From: Deltaproteobacteria bacterium
GTDB taxonomy: Bacteria > Myxococcota > XYA12-FULL-58-9 > JAUUZB01
Length of the DNA: 6,880 nt
Assembly: GCA_030590185.1 (NCBI GenBank)
Contig: JAUUZB010000201.1
Coordinates: 1 to 6,880, forward strand
Direction of reading: 5' to 3'
Shown: positions 1 to 6,880 of the stretch, one piece after another
Position numbering within the stretch: position 1 is the stretch's first letter
How the letters are laid out: every line of letters starts with the position of its first letter
Program-made: the position numbers and the translations under genes
Notes under the pieces: model-generated
Seen by the model: only the letters and a program-made list of their open reading frames with translations
What the model was told of the DNA's origin: nothing
Database searches by the model: none

Positions 1-542
1 TGGTCGGCGAGGGAGAAGAGCGCCACCCGATAGGCCGACTCATCCTCACGCTCACTGCTGGTGAGCGTCTTGATCCGCAGGCCGTTGGCCTCGAGCAGGT
101 CGCGGACCTGCTTCTCGCTGACCGTCGTCTCAAACGCCACCTCGAGCTTCTCACCGCTCTCGGCGATGGTCCAGTTCAGGAGTTGCTCCTCGCCGCCGGC
201 CAGGCGGATGAACTCGCCCTTGAGCGTGGCCTTGACCTCGTCGGTGACGGTGCCGTGCTTGCGTACCAGGACCAGGAACTCGTTATCCGCCTCGTCACCG
301 AAACGCTGCACGCGCGCATCGCCGACCACCGGCTTGATGATCTCCTTGATCCGGCCATCGCTGACCGCCTCTGGAAACTTCACCTGGATCTCGTAGCCCC
401 CGGCGAAGTCGATACCGAAGTTGAGCCCGAGCACCGCCACCAGGATGACGCTCACGGCCACCATGATGCCGGAGATCAGCCCAAAGATCGGAATTCGCTC
501 GATGAAGCCGATGTTCGCCTCGCCTCGAAAAATCGCACTCAT
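1..542 (-). CDS. secF: Protein translocase subunit SecF (3' part missing at window edge)
   Basis: SecF works with SecD in the inner membrane and uses the proton motive force to pull exported proteins through SecYEG on the periplasmic side. The reading frame starts at ATG 542-540 and stays open for 180 codons to the left edge, so only the N-terminal part is present. It shows a short cytoplasmic N-terminus, one membrane segment at about residues 20-41, and then the SecF signature LNFGIDFAGG at 40-49. Most of a periplasmic domain follows (about 50-180). The second membrane segment and the remaining TM bundle lie outside the window. The periplasmic domain already exceeds 130 residues, longer than the roughly 100 in E. 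coli, and seems to hold an internal duplication (see findings). The start is set by AGGAG at 553-549, six bases upstream and overlapping the secD stop codon, so translation is probably coupled to secD. Third gene of yajC-secD-secF. The identification is firm. Confidence 0.95.
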   Translation of the reverse strand, partial: MSAIFRGEANIGFIERIPIFGLISGIMVAVSVILVAVLGLNFGIDFAGGYEIQVKFPEAVSDGRIKEIIKPVVGDARVQRFGDEADNEFLVLVRKHGTVTDEVKATLKGEFIRLAGGEEQLLNWTIAESGEKLEVAFETTVSEKQVRDLLEANGLRIKTLTSSEREDESAYRVALFSLAD

Positions 543-548
543 GGTCGG

Positions 549-553
549 CTCCT
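549..553 (-). promoter_or_regulatory. secF ribosome binding site overlapping the secD stop
   Basis: On the minus strand AGGAG lies six bases before the secF ATG (542-540). Its first two bases belong to the secD TAG (554-552). The secD stop and secF start are only nine bases apart, so termination on secD and initiation on secF are probably coupled. This arrangement fits production of SecD and SecF in equal amounts. Confidence 0.75.
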
Positions 554-2348
554 ATATGCTCAGGCTCTGCAGGCGACGCCGCCCGGCGAAGAAATCGAAG
601 ACCAGCCGGGTCACCACGATGGCGGTGAACATCGACGACAGGATGCCGATGATCAGGGTGACCGCGAAACCACGCATCGGACCGCTGCCGTACTCCATTA
701 GCACCACGCCGGCGATCAGGGTGGTGACGTTGGCGTCGAGGATGGTCGAGAAGGCGCGGCCGTAGCCCGCCTCGATAGCCGCCCGGGGCGTCTTGCCGAT
801 GCGCATCTCCTCACGGATGCGCTCGAAGATGATCACGTTGGCGTCCACGGCCATGCCTATGGTTAGGACAATGCCCGCCATGCCTGGCAAGGTGAGGGTG
901 GCCTCGAACAGAGCCAAGATCGCCATCACGAAGAAGATGTTGAGGATCAAGGCCAGGTCCGCGATGAAGCCGCTGAGCCGGTAGTAGATGACCATGAACA
1001 GGATGACGAGGAGCACGCCGACGATGATGGCGAGGCCACCGGCTTGGACCGACTCCTTGCCCAGGGTCTCACCAACCCGCCGCTGCTCCCGGATCTCCAC
1101 CGGGGCGGGCAGGGCGCCGGCCTTGAGCACCAGCGAGAGGTCCTTGGCCTCCTGGAACTTCCGCTGCGGGTCGCCGCCGGAGCCGAGGGTGATGCGAGCC
1201 GAGCCGCCGGCGATCTTCTCCTGAATGACCGGGGCCGAGTTCACCATGTCGTCGAGCACGATCGCCATGTGCCGGCGGGTGTTGTCCTCGGTGAGCTTGG
1301 CGAAGATCTTGGCGCCCTTGGTGTCGAAGTCCATGGTGACCCAGTACTCGGAGCGCAGGTCCGGGTTCTGGCGCACGTTGGCGTCGGTGAGGTAGTCGCC
1401 GGTGATCCCAGGGCGGTTGTTGACCAGGTAGGTGCGCAGGGTGTCCGGGATCAGGGCGCTATTCTCGTAGGTGGCTTCCCCAAAGGCGATCTCCCGGTTG
1501 GAGGGGATGATCGGCTCGAGCAAGGCGCGCAGCTCCTCCTTCTTGCGGATCGGGACGTGGAAGTAGACCTCGCGGACTTGCCCGCCGGTTGGCCCCTCGA
1601 AGGTGTACTCCTTGCGCTCTACCCCCTCCGGCAGATCGGTGACCTCATCGAAGACGTGGGTGCCCTCCTCGTCGACGATCTTGAACTCGAGCTGGGCGGT
1701 CTTGCCGATGATGTCGATGGCGCGCTCTGGGTCCTTGACGCCGGCGAGCTGAATCAGAACGTTCTCTTTGCCGCGCCGGGCGATGGTCGGCTCGGCCACG
1801 CCGAGGCTGTCGGCGCGATTACGAATCGTTTTGATCGTCTGTTCCACCGCGGTGTCGCGGATGAATTGGGCCTCCTCCTCGACCAGGTTCAAACGCAGGA
1901 AGTCCCCGTCGCGCCGCGGGATGTCGAGGATCCGAAACTCCATGCGCAGGTACTTCTCGACCGCATCCTCGTCGGTGCCCTCAGCGAGGGTGAGCAGGAT
2001 CTCCGCCGAGTCCCGCGGCCGATCGATGCGCGTGAAGGCGAGCTTTTCTTCCTTGAGCCCCTCGCGCAGCGACTCGGCGATGCGATCGGCGCGCTGCTCG
2101 ACCGCCTTGCTGGCCTCCACGCCCATGACCAGGTGGACACCGCCCTGCAGGTCCAGACCCAGATTGAACTTCTTGCAGGAAATCCAGGTCGGTAGGGACA
2201 GGCAGAAGGCCTTGTGGTCCTCCTCGAAAGAGGCCCTCTCCTCCGCCGTTGCCCCATAAAAATACTGGTAGGACGGATAGAGCAGATAGGCCGCCCCCGC
2301 ACACAGGGCGATGACGATCAGGAAGCGAACATACCAGCCGCGATCCAT
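552..2348 (-). CDS. secD: Protein translocase subunit SecD
   Basis: SecD is the larger RND-superfamily subunit of the SecDF-YajC complex, which couples proton flow to the late steps of protein export. The product is 598 aa, close to the 615 of E. coli. It has an N-terminal membrane segment (about residues 8-24) and the signature NLGLDLQGG at 62-70. A large periplasmic domain (about 60-425) contains the conserved block LDDMVNSAPVIQEKI (365-379). The motif RRVGETLGKESV (423-434) precedes the C-terminal bundle of five membrane segments (about 436-588). GMAVDANVIIFERIREE (498-514) carries Asp502, equivalent to the essential TM4 aspartate implicated in proton transport. The start ATG (2348-2346) is preceded by AGGAG at 2360-2356 with a 7-nt spacer. 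secD begins 33 bp after yajC and ends 9 bp before secF, as expected for an operon. Two cysteines in the periplasmic stretch, Cys49 and Cys58, are unusual. Confidence 0.97.
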   Translation of the reverse strand: MDRGWYVRFLIVIALCAGAAYLLYPSYQYFYGATAEERASFEEDHKAFCLSLPTWISCKKFNLGLDLQGGVHLVMGVEASKAVEQRADRIAESLREGLKEEKLAFTRIDRPRDSAEILLTLAEGTDEDAVEKYLRMEFRILDIPRRDGDFLRLNLVEEEAQFIRDTAVEQTIKTIRNRADSLGVAEPTIARRGKENVLIQLAGVKDPERAIDIIGKTAQLEFKIVDEEGTHVFDEVTDLPEGVERKEYTFEGPTGGQVREVYFHVPIRKKEELRALLEPIIPSNREIAFGEATYENSALIPDTLRTYLVNNRPGITGDYLTDANVRQNPDLRSEYWVTMDFDTKGAKIFAKLTEDNTRRHMAIVLDDMVNSAPVIQEKIAGGSARITLGSGGDPQRKFQEAKDLSLVLKAGALPAPVEIREQRRVGETLGKESVQAGGLAIIVGVLLVILFMVIYYRLSGFIADLALILNIFFVMAILALFEATLTLPGMAGIVLTIGMAVDANVIIFERIREEMRIGKTPRAAIEAGYGRAFSTILDANVTTLIAGVVLMEYGSGPMRGFAVTLIIGILSSMFTAIVVTRLVFDFFAGRRRLQSLSI

Positions 2349-2381
2349 AAGACGACTCCTAAAAACGAAAACCCAGCCGCT

Positions 2382-2753
2382 CTAGCGGGCCGGCTCGGTA
2401 GTGCTCGGGTTCCAACGCCCGGCGATCCGATCCCGTAGGATCTTGATCTTGACCTTGTCAGCGATCTCGAGCGTGACCACCCGGTCCTCGAGATTCACGA
2501 TACGACCGTAGATACCGCCGTTGGTGACGACCTCGTCGTCCTTCTTCAGCTCGTTCAGCAGAGACGCATGCTGCTTGCGCTGTTTGCTCGCCGGCCGGAT
2601 GAGGAGCAGATAGATCACCCCAAACATCAGGACCAAGGGCAACATGCCGCCGAAGCCGCCGAAGAATCCCTCCGGTTTCTCGCCCTCGCCCTCACCCGCA
2701 GGCTCGGTTTGAGCGACCACTAGTTGGGTCAATTGATGAGAAAACGTCGTCAT
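2382..2753 (-). CDS. yajC: Sec translocase accessory subunit YajC
   Basis: YajC is a small single-pass inner-membrane protein that co-purifies with SecDF and SecYEG; it is not essential in E. coli. From ATG 2753-2751 the product is 123 aa. It has a glycine/glutamate-rich, probably periplasmic N-terminus (17-36) and one membrane helix ending in the family signature IYLLLIRPASKQRK (47-60). The conserved cytoplasmic domain follows, with LKKDDEVVTNGGIYG (69-83) and TLEIADKVKIKILRDRI (94-110). The frame stays open upstream to 2888, but I chose this start because AAGG at 2765-2762 lies eight bases before it and the length then matches the family. It is the first gene of yajC-secD-secF and must be transcribed from the 156-bp region shared with the divergent tgt, since the usual upstream neighbour has been turned around. 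Confidence 0.94.
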   Translation of the reverse strand: MTTFSHQLTQLVVAQTEPAGEGEGEKPEGFFGGFGGMLPLVLMFGVIYLLLIRPASKQRKQHASLLNELKKDDEVVTNGGIYGRIVNLEDRVVTLEIADKVKIKILRDRIAGRWNPSTTEPAR

Positions 2754-5056
<2,303 letters not shown>

Positions 5057-5060
5057 AGCG

Positions 5061-5672
5061 TCAAAAAGCCGCCGCCGCCTGCTCGGTCACCTTCTTGATT
5101 TCGTGGTCGCCCATCCAGGCCTTCCCACCACTGGTCGCGTCGGTGAGCTCCACGTCGATCTTGTAGAGCTTGACCCGTTGGCCGGCGCGTTGGTCGAGCA
5201 CCGAGGTCATGCGCACGGTCACCACGAAATCGGCGCCGGTCTCCTGCCCTATCCCAGCGGCGCTTTCCACCGCGACATTCTCACCGAGGCCGTAGGCCTG
5301 TTCGGCGTGCACCGACCCTAGCTCTGCCCCAGCCTGGGCGAGCACCGTGACGTACCCGCTGTTGACCAACGCCTTTTCGATGCTCTTGATGAAGACTTGG
5401 GCGTCGATGTGCTCGTCGGTCTTGTTGACGATGGTACGGACCCGCAAGGCCGGCTGGCGACCCTGCGCATCCCGAAAGGTGGTGAGCCAACCGCCGTTGA
5501 GCAGCACCGGGATCAACGCCTCGGCGGTGAGCCGCGCGTCGGTGTCGTTCCAACGGTCGGAGAGATCACTGGCCTGATTGGCGGCCACCCGAACGGTGCG
5601 CTGCGGAGGTCCGCAGCCAACCGTCGAGACGAGAATCATCGCCGCCAGATTGACGGCCAGAGTGCGGATCAT
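5061..5672 (-). CDS. LpoB-like outer-membrane lipoprotein (putative penicillin-binding-protein activator)
   Basis: The product is 203 aa with a signal peptide (about residues 1-19) ending in the lipobox-like TVGC and lipidated Cys20. Gly at +2 suggests sorting to the outer membrane. The mature part has the pattern I associate with the LpoB family. It begins with DRWNDTDARLTAEALI (39-54), followed by VRTIVNKTDEHIDAQVFIKSI (78-98, a strand then helix). GADFVVTVRM (146-155) and a strand pair ending KLYKIDVELTDATSGGKAW (168-186) close it. In E. coli LpoB reaches through the peptidoglycan to stimulate PBP1B. The family is broader than that function, so the target here is unknown and I give no gene symbol. 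ATG 5672-5670 is preceded by GGGGAG at 5687-5682 with a 9-nt spacer. The gene sits 57 bp after the protease gene and 4 bp before queA, in the same direction. Confidence 0.78.
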   Translation of the reverse strand: MIRTLAVNLAAMILVSTVGCGPPQRTVRVAANQASDLSDRWNDTDARLTAEALIPVLLNGGWLTTFRDAQGRQPALRVRTIVNKTDEHIDAQVFIKSIEKALVNSGYVTVLAQAGAELGSVHAEQAYGLGENVAVESAAGIGQETGADFVVTVRMTSVLDQRAGQRVKLYKIDVELTDATSGGKAWMGDHEIKKVTEQAAAAF

Positions 5673-5706
5673 AGAATCGAGCTCCCCACGGCGAAGAGCG
5701 AGGCGG

Positions 5707-5730
5707 CCTTCGACGAGCTCAGGACAGGCC
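5707..5730. repeat. Single copy of a CCTTCGACnnGCTCAGGACAGG-type intergenic repeat
   Basis: The plus strand reads CCTTCGACGAGCTCAGG followed by ACAGGCC. This closely resembles a short dispersed element seen between genes in many unrelated bacterial genomes; its translated shadow, PSTSSGQA, is a familiar annotation artefact and is present here in the plus-strand frame. It starts within the 57-bp protease-lipoprotein gap and reaches the protease stop codon (TAG 5732-5730). Only this copy occurs in the window. I recognise it from general experience; whether it is repeated in this genome cannot be seen here. Confidence 0.6.
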
Positions 5731-6880
5731 TACCAGAGGCCCATGCCCCGGCCGCTCTTCTTCTTGTTAATCTTGCCCTTCATCTCGTCCATCATGTCCT
5801 CGAGCTCTTTCATCTGCGCCCGGCGGATGTCGGCGAGGCTCATGGGGCGTTTCTTCGTGTGGTACCTGGGCGGTTTGGCTTTTTTCGGGTCGATCTTGGC
5901 GCCCTTGGTGACCTTCTCGGCGGCCTTGGCCGTACCGATCGTCTTGCCCGCCTCGCGGATCTGCTTGGCCACCTTGGGTGTCTTGGGCGGCTCCTGGGCC
6001 ACCACGATGGTCGCCACGGGCGGCTCCTTGACCTTGGCCCCTGCGGCGGGCGCTGGTGCCGAGACGGGCGGCGACGCGGGCCGACTCGCGGGTGGCGTCA
6101 CCTTCTCCGGCTGCGGTGCGACCGCTACCACTAGCTCTTGCTTCTTCTGCTTGGGTGCGGCGTAGGCGAGGCCCATGCCCTGGCCGGACAGCCAGATCAC
6201 CGCCACCGAGGACTTGAGCGCGACGTTCACGTCGGTGATCGTCACGCCGCCCGAGCCGCGCCGGGCGATGCTCGTGTTGATGCCGATCATGTTGGCGTTC
6301 TTGTCGAGCAACGGGCCGCCGGAGTTGCCGCGGTTGACCGAGCACTCGGTCTGGAAGACGTGCTTGCCCTGGATGCCGGCAAAGTTAGCGATCACGGTGG
6401 AGACCGCGCCGGTGGTCAGGGTCCAAAGACCGCCCTGCTCCGGGTGACCGATGGCAACGGCGTCGTCACCAACACCGACCTCGTCCGGATCGGCGAAGGC
6501 GATGGTCGGTAGGTTCGGGGGGGCGTTTTCGATTTGCAACAGCGCGAGGTCGAGCTGCTCGGCCGGGCTCCACTTGAGCACGGTCGCCTTGTAGCGGTTG
6601 CTGAGGTCGCGCTTGTTATCGCCGGTGACCTTCGGCGGCTTGAGGAATACGTACAGGGTCTTGTACGGCTGACCAGAGGCGTTGATCACCACGTGGGCGT
6701 TGGTGATCACCATGCCGCCTGCGGTAACCACTGAGCCGGTACCGGCCGAGCCGGACTTGCCGTCATCGGAGCCGAGGAGCAGCACGACCGCGGGCCCTGC
6801 CTTCTTGTAAACGTCGCCGGCCATGCTGGCGTGGCCTACGGCCGCCGGCAGGAGAAGCGCGGCTCCGACGAGCCAAGGAA
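5730..6880 (-). CDS. Exported trypsin-like serine protease with Lys/Pro/Ala-rich tail (5' end outside window)
   Basis: A trypsin-fold (S1C/HtrA-like) endopeptidase, probably periplasmic or surface-exposed. An ATG at 6824-6822 is in frame, but the frame stays open to the right edge and reads PWLVGAALLLPAAVGHAS, the hydrophobic core and cleavage region of a signal peptide. The true start is therefore beyond the window and the CDS is 5'-partial. Numbering from the internal Met, the triad is His44 (VITNAHVV), Asp92 (LDLALLQIE) and Ser168 (RGNSGGPLLD), so the enzyme looks active. There is no PDZ domain. After about residue 222 comes a low-complexity Pro/Ala/Lys-rich stretch (about 224-320), then a charged block with a likely amphipathic helix (about 327-356) and the C-terminus GRGMGLW. 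I do not recognise this tail. The gene heads the unit continuing with the LpoB-like lipoprotein and queA. The protease fold is certain; the substrate is unknown. Confidence 0.85.
   Translation of the reverse strand, partial: PWLVGAALLLPAAVGHASMAGDVYKKAGPAVVLLLGSDDGKSGSAGTGSVVTAGGMVITNAHVVINASGQPYKTLYVFLKPPKVTGDNKRDLSNRYKATVLKWSPAEQLDLALLQIENAPPNLPTIAFADPDEVGVGDDAVAIGHPEQGGLWTLTTGAVSTVIANFAGIQGKHVFQTECSVNRGNSGGPLLDKNANMIGINTSIARRGSGGVTITDVNVALKSSVAVIWLSGQGMGLAYAAPKQKKQELVVAVAPQPEKVTPPASRPASPPVSAPAPAAGAKVKEPPVATIVVAQEPPKTPKVAKQIREAGKTIGTAKAAEKVTKGAKIDPKKAKPPRYHTKKRPMSLADIRRAQMKELEDMMDEMKGKINKKKSGRGMGLW

Noticed and set aside
183..701. 172-codon plus-strand ORF opposite secF and the secD end
   Set aside because: The minus strand reads continuous SecF with a signature motif and an SD; the plus frame has no motif.
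1044..2195. 383-codon plus-strand ORF opposite secD
   Set aside because: It is the antisense shadow of a clearly conserved secD in GC-rich DNA; the translation is low in recognisable motifs.
5061..5085. Possible terminator between lipoprotein and queA (GC-rich run then T5 on the minus strand)
   Set aside because: The GGC repeats have no complementary arm, so no hairpin forms; the bases encode the lipoprotein's final Ala run and Phe.
5397..6134. 245-codon plus-strand ORF over the lipoprotein and protease tail
   Set aside because: It spans two convincing minus-strand genes and ends in Arg/Gly-rich low complexity typical of shadow frames.

Overview
This is a GC-rich chromosomal window, about two-thirds G+C by eye, from a Gram-negative (didermic) bacterium. 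That is inferred from the SecDF-YajC machinery, a lipoprotein with a lipobox and an outer-membrane type +2 residue, and an exported trypsin-like protease. The SecD N-terminus (MDRGWYVRF...) and the long SecF periplasmic domain remind me most of Myxococcota/deltaproteobacteria. That placement is from memory and only moderately certain. Coding density is very high, with no gap over 160 bp, and there are no RNA genes, CRISPR arrays or insertion sequences that I can see.

Layout from left to right: secF (minus strand, its 3' part cut off by the left edge), secD (minus), yajC (minus), a 156-bp divergent promoter region, tgt (plus), queA (minus, convergent with tgt and overlapping it by 4 bp), an LpoB-like lipoprotein gene (minus), and a trypsin-like serine protease (minus, its first codons cut off by the right edge). 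There are two minus-strand transcription units: protease - lipoprotein - queA, and yajC - secD - secF. A lone plus-strand tgt lies between them.

Two functional systems are clear. YajC, SecD and SecF form the accessory complex that uses the proton motive force to help SecYEG-dependent export. Tgt and QueA carry out successive steps of queuosine biosynthesis: Tgt exchanges G34 of tRNA(Asp/Asn/His/Tyr) for preQ1, and QueA adds the epoxycyclopentanediol from S-adenosylmethionine. The upstream protease and lipoprotein are envelope proteins. The lipoprotein belongs to the family containing LpoB, a penicillin-binding-protein activator, but its role here is inferred.

The order queA-tgt-yajC-secD-secF is the classic proteobacterial one, but tgt alone is flipped in place. 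Other points worth a second look are an apparent internal duplication in the SecF periplasmic domain, the lysine/proline/alanine-rich tail and amphipathic C-terminus of the protease, and a copy of the widespread intergenic repeat of the type CCTTCGACnnGCTCAGGACAGG just after the protease stop codon. I do not see a clearly new multi-gene system here; most of the window is core housekeeping.
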